A stretch of DNA of 64,000 bases from Gemmatimonadota bacterium (GCA_021324775.1 JAJPIM010000026.1:153556-217555); one strand, 5' to 3'. Positions 8,692 to 16,938 are shown, counted from the first letter of the stretch. The notes: a model not told the origin generated them from the letters alone. Numbers and translations: made by a program.

Positions 8692-9980
8692 CGTGGTCCC
8701 GCCGGGCGGTGAAGGAACGCGGGCAGCGCGAGCCGCCCCAGATAACCGGCCCGCAGGACTTCGCTGGCCGGGACGAAATCCCCCGTGACGCCGATCAGCA
8801 GATCCGCCATGTCAGGCCGCCGGGCGAGCACGCGGGCGACGTGTTCGATGACCGCGGGCATCGCGACGGCCGCGCCGACCGCGCGTTCGACGATCTGCTT
8901 CCCTCGAAACTCACGGCGCCAGCATCGTTCATAGGCCGCGAGCGCCGCGTCGGCCGCGCCCGCGCCGGGTCCGCGGACTGCATCACAGAGGAAGGGTGTG
9001 AGCAACTCGCCGCCGCGCAGCGCCGTGTAGACGCCCTCACCCGTGAACGGATCGAAAAAGTCGGCGGCATCACCGACGAGTGCCACACCGGGTGCCCACA
9101 GGGCGCGCGCGTGCTGCGCAAACGGTCCCGTCGCGCGAACCGGCGAGATCCGGTTGGCGCCGCGAAACCGCGACGCCAACTGCGGATGGCGGGCGATCCA
9201 CGCGTCCAGGAACCCCGCGCGATCGGCACCGACCCCCCGGGATTCGCGTGCCGGCACGACGAGCGCGACGGTAGTGTGGCCACTGCCGACATCGGCGAGG
9301 CCGATGTAGCCATCGCGCTCGACGTGCATTTCGCCGGTGGTGCCGATGTCCGCGACCCCGCGATAGTGCGTCACGAAGGCCAGGCGCCTCGGCCACCGCC
9401 GCGAATGAGCGAGGCCCACGCGGCGCGAGACGACGGACCGCAACCCATCGGCACCGACGACCACGTGCGCCGACAGAGTCCGGGCGTTCGCCGCCGCGAG
9501 CGGCGTATCGGGATCCTGTGCATCGGTATCCACCGAGAACCGGACGCCCGTGACTCGTCCAGAGCCATCGCGGGTCACGTCAGTCACCGCGCTCCCTTCC
9601 ATGATCCGCGCGCCGGCCGCCTCGGCGTGCCGCAGCAGGATCGCGTCCAGTACGAGGCGGCGCAGCGAGAGACCGTCGTCGCGAAATCCTCTGAACCCGT
9701 GTGCGGCCACGAACTGTCCACGGAACGACGTGCCACTGGGCGCACGGATCGTCATCCCGGTCAGCCGTGCCGCCCCAGCGGCTTCGACCACGGCGAGGAT
9801 TCCCATGTCGGACAGAACGCGCGATACCTGCGGGCTCAGATACTCGGCGCACGGCTTGTCGCGCGGGAACCGCGCGCGATCCAGGACCACGACATCGACG
9901 CCGGCGCGCGCCAGGCCCCACGCCGTCGCGGCGCCGGCCGGCCCGCCGCCGACGATGATGACTTCCGCGTCCAGCGTCAC
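8688..9980 (-). CDS. FAD-dependent oxidoreductase, geranylgeranyl reductase-like
   Basis: A 430-residue flavoprotein. The Rossmann dinucleotide motif is at the start (VIIVGGGPAGAATAWGLARAG, about residues 7-27), followed by VVVLDRARFPRDKPCAEYLS, which is characteristic of the geranylgeranyl reductase and related family. VGADGLRS and the late FAD motif GDAADFFDPFTGEGV follow. Members saturate prenyl chains or hydroxylate/oxidise aromatic or lipid substrates. The WxWxIP motif of flavin halogenases is not seen. The start GTG 9980 overlaps the upstream radical SAM stop (GTGA). The neighbour DUF92 is related to prenyl-phosphate kinases, which makes a prenyl substrate attractive; an oxygenase acting on a polyketide is the alternative. 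Confidence 0.8.
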   Translation of the reverse strand: MTLDAEVIIVGGGPAGAATAWGLARAGVDVVVLDRARFPRDKPCAEYLSPQVSRVLSDMGILAVVEAAGAARLTGMTIRAPSGTSFRGQFVAAHGFRGFRDDGLSLRRLVLDAILLRHAEAAGARIMEGSAVTDVTRDGSGRVTGVRFSVDTDAQDPDTPLAAANARTLSAHVVVGADGLRSVVSRRVGLAHSRRWPRRLAFVTHYRGVADIGTTGEMHVERDGYIGLADVGSGHTTVALVVPARESRGVGADRAGFLDAWIARHPQLASRFRGANRISPVRATGPFAQHARALWAPGVALVGDAADFFDPFTGEGVYTALRGGELLTPFLCDAVRGPGAGAADAALAAYERCWRREFRGKQIVERAVGAAVAMPAVIEHVARVLARRPDMADLLIGVTGDFVPASEVLRAGYLGRLALPAFLHRPAGPR

Positions 9981-11509
9981 GTCCGCTGGCCCGAGACCGG
10001 TGGAGCCTCCAGGGAAATGCCGGGCGCCGGCTGGATCGCGGTGTAGCGCGCGCCAGCAGCCGCGCGTGCCATGCGCTGAAAGAGCGCCATGTAACGCCAG
10101 TGGGGCCGCGGCAGCCGCGCCACCGACGCGAAGCGGGTCAACAGCGGCAGGAGGCGGGAGCGGGCGTCGGCGGAGAACATGAATCGCGGGTGTTCGCTGG
10201 CGAAGACACGCAGGCGGCGCACGGTCTGCGCCAGGTCGAGCGCCGGCGCGAAGTAGAACGTGGGAGCCAGCAGGGAATCGCCGTACGCGACAGTGCCTTC
10301 GGCGAGCGCGATCCGGTGCAGCGTGGTGTCCGGATAGATCCGCAGGCCTACGGTCGCGTAGACGGCATCGCCGGCGCGCATCCGCGCGGCCGCAAATGCC
10401 AGCGTGTCTTCGATCGTGTCCGGCGTTTCGCCGGGTCCCCCGATCAGAAAGATCCAGAGTGTGCGGAGGCCGGCCCGTGATACGCGTTGCGCGACCTCGT
10501 GCACGCGCGCGGCGTCGAAACCCTTTTCCAGCCGTTCGAGCACCGGATCGCTGGCGCTTTCGGCTGTGATGCCGAGGGTGCGGAAACCCGCGGCGCGCAT
10601 AGCCGTGAGCAGCTCGTTCGAGCACGTCGCGGGCGTGAAGTTCATCGTCTCCAACTGCACCCGCAGCCCGGCATTCACGATCGCCTCGCACACATCAATG
10701 GCATGCCCAGGCGGCGAATTGAACGTCGAGTCGACGAAATCGAAGTGCCTGACGCCTGCTTCGTGGCGAAGTTCCGCGATCTCGCCGGCAACGGCCTGCG
10801 GGTCGCGGAGACGGTAGCCCCAGCCTTCGACGTTGCGGTACGTGCAGTAGACGCACTTGTAGACGCATCCCCGCTTGGTCTGGATCGGCACCGTCGCGCC
10901 GTGACGCTGGTACCGCGCCACATCGAGCCATCGGTGCAGGCGCGCTCGCGGCAGAGCGTCCAACCCGGCGTCCTCACCCGGCGGCGTGAACACGATTCGG
11001 TCTCCCACGCGGCGCACCAGCCCGGCGACGGATTCGGGCGCCCGGCCGGCCGCGAGCGCATCCACAAGCGCTACGCTGGCGCGCTCACCGTCTCCGGCGA
11101 CGGCGTAGTCGACGCTCAGCTCTCGAAAGAGCGATTCGGGCGCGACACCGAATGCCGCGCCGCCGGCCAGCACGGGTACGCGTGGTGCCGCGGCTCGCAG
11201 GGCGCCGAGGACAGCAACTGCCTCGGGGGTGTAATGACGGAGCGCGATCGTGTCGCTGTTGTCGATGTTGCGAACCGAGACGCCGATCACATCGGGACGT
11301 ACGGCCTGCACCGACTCTCGGGCCGCGGCGACCGGGTCGGACGCGAAGCACAAGTCCAGCACACGCACATCGTGCCCGGCGTCCGCGAGGGCGGCGGCGA
11401 CGCACGCCACGCCGTTGGGAATGACGGGCTGGGGCGAGCGCTCACGATTGGTGCTGACGAGCAGCACACGCGGCGCACTGCCGCTGGAGCCGGCGGTGTG
11501 GGCGGTCAT
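9977..11509 (-). CDS. B12-binding domain radical SAM protein
   Basis: A 510-residue enzyme. Residues about 14-150 form a cobalamin-binding-type Rossmann domain (RVLLVSTN, PNGVACVAAALADAGH, PDVIGVSVRNID, VLAGGAAFG). Residues from about 207 hold a radical SAM barrel with the cluster motif GCVYKCVYC (Cys215, Cys219, Cys222) and IGGPGETPDT further on. Such enzymes methylate or rearrange unreactive carbons (hopanoid HpnP, BchE) or join lipid tails (GrsA and Tes are related radical SAM enzymes). The DxHxxG cobalamin lower-ligand motif is not seen, which is common in this class. It is the second gene of the operon, overlapping DUF92 upstream and the FAD enzyme downstream. Substrate unknown. Confidence 0.87.
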   Translation of the reverse strand: MTAHTAGSSGSAPRVLLVSTNRERSPQPVIPNGVACVAAALADAGHDVRVLDLCFASDPVAAARESVQAVRPDVIGVSVRNIDNSDTIALRHYTPEAVAVLGALRAAAPRVPVLAGGAAFGVAPESLFRELSVDYAVAGDGERASVALVDALAAGRAPESVAGLVRRVGDRIVFTPPGEDAGLDALPRARLHRWLDVARYQRHGATVPIQTKRGCVYKCVYCTYRNVEGWGYRLRDPQAVAGEIAELRHEAGVRHFDFVDSTFNSPPGHAIDVCEAIVNAGLRVQLETMNFTPATCSNELLTAMRAAGFRTLGITAESASDPVLERLEKGFDAARVHEVAQRVSRAGLRTLWIFLIGGPGETPDTIEDTLAFAAARMRAGDAVYATVGLRIYPDTTLHRIALAEGTVAYGDSLLAPTFYFAPALDLAQTVRRLRVFASEHPRFMFSADARSRLLPLLTRFASVARLPRPHWRYMALFQRMARAAAGARYTAIQPAPGISLEAPPVSGQRT

Positions 11510-12333
11510 GCGACGCGCTGTCCGGCGGCCAAAGCCGTGGCCACGCCAACGAGCGCGCCAGCGACGGTCGCGGCCACGTTGACGGCGTCGTTGCCGAGCC
11601 ACGCCAGACCGCCTGCTTCCGTCGTGGGTATGCCGCAGGTGTGCACGAGCCGCTCGGTCGCTGCCTGGCATCGGCCGCACCACCGCCGCGCCTGCAGTGT
11701 CGCGCCGATGATCGAGTCAGCGGTCGCGCCGGCGAAGCCACCGATCAGTGCACTCCAAGCGGCCGCCGCGGGCCAGCCGGCCGCGCGTGTGGCGATCGCG
11801 ATGAACAGCGCGCCCGCGACCGACGCCAGCGTACCGGCGGCCGTGATCCCGCCGGACGTGCCCGGCGGCACGACACGTCCCGACACGATCGAACGCGGCG
11901 TTGCTGAGGACAGCATCCCGACCTCCGTCCCCCAGGTATCGGCCGTCGCCGCCGCGAGGCCGCCCGCCCCGGCGGCGTACCAGACGGGGGACCGCTGGAG
12001 GGCGCAGGCGAGGGCGCACAGTGCGAAGGCGCCACCGTTGGCGAGGACCTGTGCCGCGTCACGTGGCCCGCCCTTGGCCACGAGACCACCTCCGAGCAAT
12101 TGCTTGCGCGCGTGTCCCATGCGTGACAGCGCGACGGAGGCGACGAAGAATGCGATCAGGACGGCTCCCCAGTCCCATCCGGCGGCCACGGACGCGCCAC
12201 CGACGACGGTGGCGGCGGCGGCTCCCGCGGCCGTCAGGGTTCTGGCGCGGAACGCAGCGGCGGCCACCGCGGCGGCCGCAGCCAGTCCCAGAAGCAATCG
12301 GCCCAACACGGCGTGGGGGTCGTCGGACGTCAC
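11506..12333 (-). CDS. DUF92 integral membrane protein (prenyl-phosphate kinase-related)
   Basis: A 275-residue protein, very hydrophobic with about six or seven membrane segments and the DUF92 hallmark ATADTWGTEVGML. The start GTG 12333 is taken because upstream residues are charged and not membrane-like; a TTG at 12435 would add 34 residues. DUF92 contains plant and cyanobacterial VTE6, which phosphorylates phytyl phosphate to the diphosphate, so a polyprenyl-phosphate kinase role is plausible. It is the first gene of a six-gene operon that also has a geranylgeranyl-reductase-like enzyme. That pairing would make saturated prenyl diphosphates; this is inference. Confidence 0.8.
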   Translation of the reverse strand: MTSDDPHAVLGRLLLGLAAAAAVAAAAFRARTLTAAGAAAATVVGGASVAAGWDWGAVLIAFFVASVALSRMGHARKQLLGGGLVAKGGPRDAAQVLANGGAFALCALACALQRSPVWYAAGAGGLAAATADTWGTEVGMLSSATPRSIVSGRVVPPGTSGGITAAGTLASVAGALFIAIATRAAGWPAAAAWSALIGGFAGATADSIIGATLQARRWCGRCQAATERLVHTCGIPTTEAGGLAWLGNDAVNVAATVAGALVGVATALAAGQRVA

Positions 12334-12339
12334 GCGGGA

Positions 12340-12345
12340 AGTATA
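12340..12345 (-). promoter_or_regulatory. Possible -10 element of the DUF92 operon
   Basis: Read on the minus strand this is TATACT, in an otherwise GC-rich 110-base divergent intergenic region. Initiation about seven bases downstream would fall on the GTG start of DUF92, which would make the transcript nearly leaderless. No convincing -35 box is seen. Confidence 0.3.
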
Positions 12346-12443
12346 TCGTGCGCGCGTTGGGCGCGTCCCGCACCCCGGGACGATCCACGTACGGGCCGCA
12401 TTGATTACATTTGGGTCTTGTTGCGCCAGCCTCAAGCACCGCT

Positions 12444-13067
12444 ATGATCGCGCCTGCCACCGTCGATCCCCTACTGCCGCTCAGCCTTCTCGAAGCGGTC
12501 CGCAGCGTAGACTCCCCGCGAGACGATCAAGACGCCGAGTACGTGCCCGAGCTGCGCAACAAGCGGCTGGGGTTGAGCGAGACCGTCTACGCGCAGATCC
12601 GGCGCTATACGGCGGCGGTGCGGAAGAGCCAGCGGGCACCGCAAGAGGAGGCCGTCGCGCTCGCGCGGCTCATCGGCCGTCGCGCCGATGCGCAGGAAGT
12701 GTTCATGTCGGCGGGGCGGATACTCGCTCGCCAATCGTTCGAGACGACATCGCCCGTCACGCGGCGGGTGATTTTCGTGCTCCCGTCTCTCCTGGCGCGG
12801 CCGCTGGCTCTCCGGGAGGCGCGGCGCATCGCGCAGCGGTATCTCAACGGCAACATCCGGCGGGTCGGGGGCTCGCTCATGCTCGAGGTGCCCGTCTCCG
12901 TCACGGTGGACAGCGCGCCCAAGGAACGCGGCTGCGCGTACTACGAGTCGGTGCTCCGGGAACTCGTCCGGCTGCTGGTCGGCGGGGCCGGGGCGGTGGA
13001 GCACGTCCGATGCGTCGCGCGCGGCGAGGGTGTCTGCGAGTGGCGCGCCGAGTGGCGGCGTACCTGA
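12444..13067 (+). CDS. Hypothetical protein with V4R-like C-terminal region
   Basis: A 207-residue soluble protein with no signal peptide. The C-terminal 50 residues (YYESVLRELVRLL, then VEHVRCVARGEGVCEWRAEW) have the look of the V4R (4-vinyl reductase) fold family and related heme/small-molecule sensing domains, where a late Cys-rich strand of the type C-ARG-G-CEW is typical. The N-terminal half is helical and charged. I take ATG 12444; a TTG at 12411 is possible. It is transcribed divergently from the DUF92 operon across a 110-base gap, so it could sense a product of that operon, but this is only positional. Family assignment is tentative. Confidence 0.5.
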   Translation: MIAPATVDPLLPLSLLEAVRSVDSPRDDQDAEYVPELRNKRLGLSETVYAQIRRYTAAVRKSQRAPQEEAVALARLIGRRADAQEVFMSAGRILARQSFETTSPVTRRVIFVLPSLLARPLALREARRIAQRYLNGNIRRVGGSLMLEVPVSVTVDSAPKERGCAYYESVLRELVRLLVGGAGAVEHVRCVARGEGVCEWRAEWRRT

Positions 13068-13119
13068 TCCCGCTCGCGATTGCGCCGCTCATCTCGCGCC
13101 ACTCGGAATGCGCCACTCG
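13037..13119. repeat. Long inverted repeat spanning the end of the V4R-like gene
   Basis: The left arm at 13037-13057 (two GAGTGGC units) is the reverse complement of the right arm at 13097-13119 (two GCCACTC units), apart from a 2-to-4-base difference in the middle. The 39-base loop includes the stop codon at 13065-13067. It can form a strong hairpin and may act as a terminator-like or mRNA-stabilising structure, but no U-run follows. Confidence 0.55.
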
Positions 13120-13176
13120 TGATGCGCCCCTGATGCGGCGCTCGTGATGTGGCGCTCGTGATACAGTACTCGTGAT
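13082..13176. repeat. 14-base tandem repeat array, about seven units
   Basis: Consecutive units are GCGCCGCTCATCTC, GCGCCACTCGGAAT, GCGCCACTCGTGAT, a shortened GCGCCCCTGAT, GCGGCGCTCGTGAT, GTGGCGCTCGTGAT and ACAGTACTCGTGAT. They abut without spacers. The array fills the space between the V4R-like gene and the M24 peptidase start and so lies in the likely promoter or leader of the peptidase gene. Confidence 0.8.
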
Positions 13177-13212
13177 GCGCCCAGCCGCGACGCGAGCCAC
13201 CGGAGACCCTCG

Positions 13213-14397
13213 ATGCTGACCACGGAGGAGTTGCCCCGAATCCAGGCCGCACTGGGCGAGATGGATCTCGACGGGTGGCTGCTGTTCGATTTCCACGGTG
13301 TCAATCCGGTTGCGCTCGGGATGCTGCAGCTCGAGGGAATGGTGACGCGCCGGATCTTCGTCTACGTGCCGCGGCGAGGCATGCCAGTCGCCATCACGCA
13401 CGCGATCGAGCAGGGACCGTGGCGCCGTTGGCCGGCGTCGTGGGGGCGTGTGGTGTACAGCGGCTGGCGGGAGCTGGAATCCGCACTCGCGACCCTGGTC
13501 AGTGGTCATCGCATCGCGATGGAGTACTCGCCCGGTGACGCCGTGCCCTACGTCGACCGGGTGCCCGCGGGGGTCATCGAGATGGTACGCCAGGCCGGCG
13601 CGGTCGTGGTGACGTCGGGGGAGTTGATCAGCCGGTTTTTCGCGGTCTGGGACGCCGGAAACAGGGCCGCCCACCGGCGGGCCGCGGAGGCAATCCGCGC
13701 CATCGCGTACGAGGCGTTCGCGATGGCCGGCGCGTGGACGAACCGCGATGAGGCGCTCACCGAGCACGCCGTCCAGTCGTGGATCGCCGCCCGCATCGGT
13801 CGCGCCGGGCTGGAATTCGGAAACGCGCCGATCGTGGCCATCGGACCCAATGCCGCGAACCCGCACTATGGCCCCACCGCCGACGGGTCATCCGCGATCC
13901 GCCGGGGCGACGTGCTGCTGATCGACCTGTGGGGCCGCGAGCCCGGGCAGCCGTTCGCCGACCAGACCTGGATGGGAGTGCTGGGCACACCGGATTCGAG
14001 GACCGTCGCGGTGTGGGAGGCCGTGCGCGACGCGCGCGACGCGGCGATTGCGGCGCTCCGGGACAGGACCGCCACAGGCGGGGTCGTACGCGGCGCGGAT
14101 ATCGACGATGCGTCGCGAGGCGTGATCGAGTCGCGCGGCTACGGACAGTACTTCACGCATCGCACCGGCCACTCGATCGATCCGCACGAGATACACGGAT
14201 CGGGACCCAACATCGACAACCTCGAGACACGTGAAGAGCGCGCGCTCATCCCCGGCGTCGGCTTTTCGATCGAGCCCGGCGTGTACATCCCGAACACCCT
14301 CGGTGTGCGGAGCGAGGTGAACGGGTTGATCGAAGATCGCGGGATCCTGATCACACCCGCCGAATATCAGCGCGACCTGTTGGTGGTGGGCGGATAG
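13213..14397 (+). CDS. M24 family metallopeptidase (Xaa-Pro aminopeptidase-like)
   Basis: A 394-residue protein with an N-terminal creatinase-like domain (about 1-150) and a C-terminal pita-bread domain. The five metal ligands of M24 peptidases can be placed: Asp in LLIDLWG, Asp in FADQTW, His in HRTGHSID, Glu in FSIEPGVY and Glu in VRSEVNG. The family removes N-terminal residues ahead of proline or hydrolyses related amide bonds with two metal ions. The start ATG 13213 has GGAG at 13202-13205. It has no signal peptide, so it acts in the cytoplasm. The first ligand region reads LWGREPGQ, which is longer than usual; the exact peptide specificity is open. Confidence 0.87.
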   Translation: MLTTEELPRIQAALGEMDLDGWLLFDFHGVNPVALGMLQLEGMVTRRIFVYVPRRGMPVAITHAIEQGPWRRWPASWGRVVYSGWRELESALATLVSGHRIAMEYSPGDAVPYVDRVPAGVIEMVRQAGAVVVTSGELISRFFAVWDAGNRAAHRRAAEAIRAIAYEAFAMAGAWTNRDEALTEHAVQSWIAARIGRAGLEFGNAPIVAIGPNAANPHYGPTADGSSAIRRGDVLLIDLWGREPGQPFADQTWMGVLGTPDSRTVAVWEAVRDARDAAIAALRDRTATGGVVRGADIDDASRGVIESRGYGQYFTHRTGHSIDPHEIHGSGPNIDNLETREERALIPGVGFSIEPGVYIPNTLGVRSEVNGLIEDRGILITPAEYQRDLLVVGG

Positions 14398-14410
14398 CCT
14401 CCACGACCGA

Positions 14411-15016
14411 TCAACGCACGCACTCCAGGACAATATGCGTGTACGGGATGCGCAGGAGCCTGTGGTGAATGCTGGCGCGGACGGTCGGAAAGACCTGAGC
14501 GGCCAACGCGACGTAGCCGTCCTCAGTGCGCATGAACTGCCCGCGATCGCGCGCCTGTACGTATCGTGCGGCGCGGGACTGGGCATCGGTCCATACACCG
14601 TCGAGGGTCACGAGGCGTCCGCCGGGACGCAGCGCGTCGTGGGCGATACGGAACAACTGCCCCGCCTCGGCGTCATCCAGATGGTGGAGGATGGCCAGGG
14701 CCAGCACGATGTCGTAATAGCCGCGATTGGGGAGGGTGAGCTCGCTGACCCGCTCGCAGACGAACGCGGCATTGGGGAACCGCGCGCGAGCCTGATCGAT
14801 GTATTCCTGGCTGACGTCGAACCCGACATATTCGGTCCGCGGGAGGTACGGCACGATCGTGCCTGGGCCGCAGCCGATCTCGAGAATGCGGTCGCCGGCC
14901 TTCGGCCGGATGTAGTCCCGCACGAGGATGCGGCTGCGCTCCGGACCGCCCACCATGTTGAAGAAGAACTGGTAGGCTTGCGGGCGAGCGAGCAGCGAGC
15001 GAATGCGTTCGATCAT
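14411..15016 (-). CDS. Class I SAM-dependent methyltransferase
   Basis: A 201-residue methyltransferase with motif I ILEIGCGPGTIVPYLP (about 44-59), a following strand YVGFDVSQEYI, YYDIVLALAILHHLDD as motif II and LRPGGRLVTLDG as motif III. This is the build of small-molecule or lipid/sugar methyltransferases. The start is ATG 15016 with GGGAAG upstream on the minus strand; the longer open frame overlaps the divergent rfbF gene and is rejected. It faces the CDP-sugar operon across a 78-base divergent gap and could modify the same glycan, but this is only by position. Confidence 0.8.
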   Translation of the reverse strand: MIERIRSLLARPQAYQFFFNMVGGPERSRILVRDYIRPKAGDRILEIGCGPGTIVPYLPRTEYVGFDVSQEYIDQARARFPNAAFVCERVSELTLPNRGYYDIVLALAILHHLDDAEAGQLFRIAHDALRPGGRLVTLDGVWTDAQSRAARYVQARDRGQFMRTEDGYVALAAQVFPTVRASIHHRLLRIPYTHIVLECVR

Positions 15017-15094
15017 TGATTTCTTCCCGATGGCCTCCGACAATACACCGAGCCTGCGCCGGTCGCAGGGCTCACCGCCTTCGCCCCTACCCAC

Positions 15095-15862
15095 ATGAAA
15101 GTCGTGATCCTCGCAGGAGGTCTCGGCACGCGGCTCGCCGAGGAAACCACGGCCCGGCCGAAGCCGATGGTGGAAATCGGCGGGAAGCCCATGCTGTGGC
15201 ACATCATGAACATCTATGCCAGCCAGGGATATGACGATTTCCTCGTGGCCTGCGGCTACAAGGGTGAGATCATCAAAGAATACTTCCACAATTTTCTGAT
15301 TCACAATAGCGACGTCCTGATCGATCTGCGCGATGGCAGTTGCACACTCGCGAATTCCGCGGCGCCACCGTGGCGTGTCGGCCTGATCGATACCGGCCTG
15401 AGCTCACTGACCGGCGGCCGCCTGCGGCGCCTCAAGGACAGGCTGGATGGCGGGACGTTCATGGTCACGTATGGCGATGGCGTCGCCGACGTGGACATCC
15501 GGGCGCTGGTGCAGTTCCATCGGGAGCATGGGCGTCTCGCGACCGTCACGGCCGTATCGCCGGTGGCACGATTCGGAAGTCTTCAGCTCGATGGCGAGCG
15601 CGTGTCGCAATTCGCCGAAAAGCCACGCACCGGCGATGGCTGGATCAACGGCGGGTTCTTCGTGTTCGAGCCCAAGGTGCTCGAGTACATCGCCGGCGAC
15701 GACACGCCGCTCGAAGGCGAGCCGCTCGAACGCCTCGCCCGCGATGGCGAGCTGATGGCCTATCGCCATCGCGGATTCTGGCACCCGATGGACACGCTGC
15801 GGGACAAGCAACTGCTCGAATCGCTCTGGTCGGGCGGAACAGCGCCGTGGAAAATGTCGTGA
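15095..15862 (+). CDS. rfbF: Glucose-1-phosphate cytidylyltransferase
   Basis: A 255-residue nucleotidyltransferase that makes CDP-glucose from CTP and glucose-1-phosphate. The N-terminus MKVVILAGGLGTRLAEET with RPKPMVEIGGKPMLWHIM is the nucleotide-binding signature, and the stretches YGDGVADVD and WINGGFFVFEPKVL are typical of RfbF rather than of other sugar nucleotidyltransferases. It is the first gene of a five-gene operon; the stop overlaps the start of CDP-glucose dehydratase (GTGA). Length matches the family. Confidence 0.93.
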   Translation: MKVVILAGGLGTRLAEETTARPKPMVEIGGKPMLWHIMNIYASQGYDDFLVACGYKGEIIKEYFHNFLIHNSDVLIDLRDGSCTLANSAAPPWRVGLIDTGLSSLTGGRLRRLKDRLDGGTFMVTYGDGVADVDIRALVQFHREHGRLATVTAVSPVARFGSLQLDGERVSQFAEKPRTGDGWINGGFFVFEPKVLEYIAGDDTPLEGEPLERLARDGELMAYRHRGFWHPMDTLRDKQLLESLWSGGTAPWKMS

Positions 15863-16938
15863 TTCCGGATGCCGCCGCCGGCTTTTTTGCCGGGAAGTCC
15901 GTTCTCGTCACCGGACACACCGGATTCAAGGGCGGATGGCTGGCGGCGTGGTTGAAAATGCTGGGCGCCCGCGTCGCCGGCATTGCGCTCCCACCCGACA
16001 CACAGCCGAACCTCTATGGCGCCGCCGCCATCGGCGAGCGCATGGCCACGACGTTCGGCGACATCCGGGATCCCGCGGCCATCGCGGCAGTCTTCGCCGA
16101 GTGCAAACCAGGCATCGTGATCCATGCGGCCGCGCAGGCCCTGGTGCGCCGCTCCTACCGCGATCCGGCCGGCACCTACGCGACCAACGTGATGGGGACC
16201 GTCAACGTTCTCGAGGCGGCCCGCCAGACGGAGTCGGTGCGCGCGGTCGTCATCGTTACCAGCGACAAGTGCTACGAGAATCACGGCGGGTCGCGCGCGT
16301 ACACCGAGTCGGACTGCATGGGCGGCCACGATCCCTACAGCTCCAGCAAGGGTGCCGCCGAGCTGGTGGCCGCGGCGTACCGCCGGTCGTTCTTCGCCGG
16401 TCCCGGCGCTGCGGCCGTGGCGTCGGCGCGCGCCGGGAATGTCATCGGCGGTGGAGACTGGGCCGAAGATCGTCTCGTGCCGGACATCGTGCGAGGAATC
16501 ATCGCGGATACGCCGGTCGTGATCCGGCGACCGGAGTCGGTGCGTCCGTGGCAGCACGTCCTGGAGCCGGTGGGCGGGTATCTGGTGCTGGCGCAACGCC
16601 TCTACGAGCAGGGGCAGCCGTTCGCGGAAGCGTGGAATTTCGGACCGCGCGCGGCCGATGCCGTCGCCGTGACTCGCGTGGCGCACGAGCTGACCGCGCG
16701 CTGGGGGAAGGGGCAACTGGTGGTGCATCGTGATCCCTCGGCCCCGCACGAAGCCGCCGCCCTCCGGCTCGACTGCGACAAGGCCCGGGACCGGCTGGGC
16801 TGGACGCCCGCGCTGACCCTCGATCAGGCGATCGAGTGGACCGTCGACTGGTACCGCGCCTATCACGACGATCCCCGCTCGGCGGCGGCCATCACGACGA
16901 CGCAGATCCAACGCTACACCGGCATCGCCAACGCGTGA
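15859..16938 (+). CDS. rfbG: CDP-glucose 4,6-dehydratase
   Basis: A 359-residue extended short-chain dehydrogenase that converts CDP-glucose to CDP-4-keto-6-deoxyglucose. It shows the NAD motif VLVTGHTGFKGGWLA near residue 16, which is highly typical of RfbG, then HAAAQALVRRSYRDP, the catalytic region VIVTSDKCYEN, and YSSSKGAAE with the active-site Tyr/Lys pair. GTG 15859 overlaps the rfbF stop; a GTG at 15847 would add four residues. With rfbF it forms the entry to CDP-linked deoxysugars for surface glycans. Confidence 0.93.
   Translation: MIPDAAAGFFAGKSVLVTGHTGFKGGWLAAWLKMLGARVAGIALPPDTQPNLYGAAAIGERMATTFGDIRDPAAIAAVFAECKPGIVIHAAAQALVRRSYRDPAGTYATNVMGTVNVLEAARQTESVRAVVIVTSDKCYENHGGSRAYTESDCMGGHDPYSSSKGAAELVAAAYRRSFFAGPGAAAVASARAGNVIGGGDWAEDRLVPDIVRGIIADTPVVIRRPESVRPWQHVLEPVGGYLVLAQRLYEQGQPFAEAWNFGPRAADAVAVTRVAHELTARWGKGQLVVHRDPSAPHEAAALRLDCDKARDRLGWTPALTLDQAIEWTVDWYRAYHDDPRSAAAITTTQIQRYTGIANA

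Noticed and set aside
8688..9980. Flavin-dependent halogenase, suggested by the adjacent flavin reductase
   Set aside because: The WxWxIP motif is not present, and the FPRDKPC segment fits geranylgeranyl reductase-like enzymes better.
10487..13147. Very long plus-strand open frame (over 880 codons) opposite the radical SAM and DUF92 genes
   Set aside because: The minus strand carries two clearly recognised proteins with exact overlaps here. The plus frame has low-complexity Arg/Ala/Pro sequence with no domain, which is the usual mirror of GC-rich coding DNA.
13082..13176. CRISPR array
   Set aside because: The units are 14 bases, abut directly and have no spacers; no cas genes are near.
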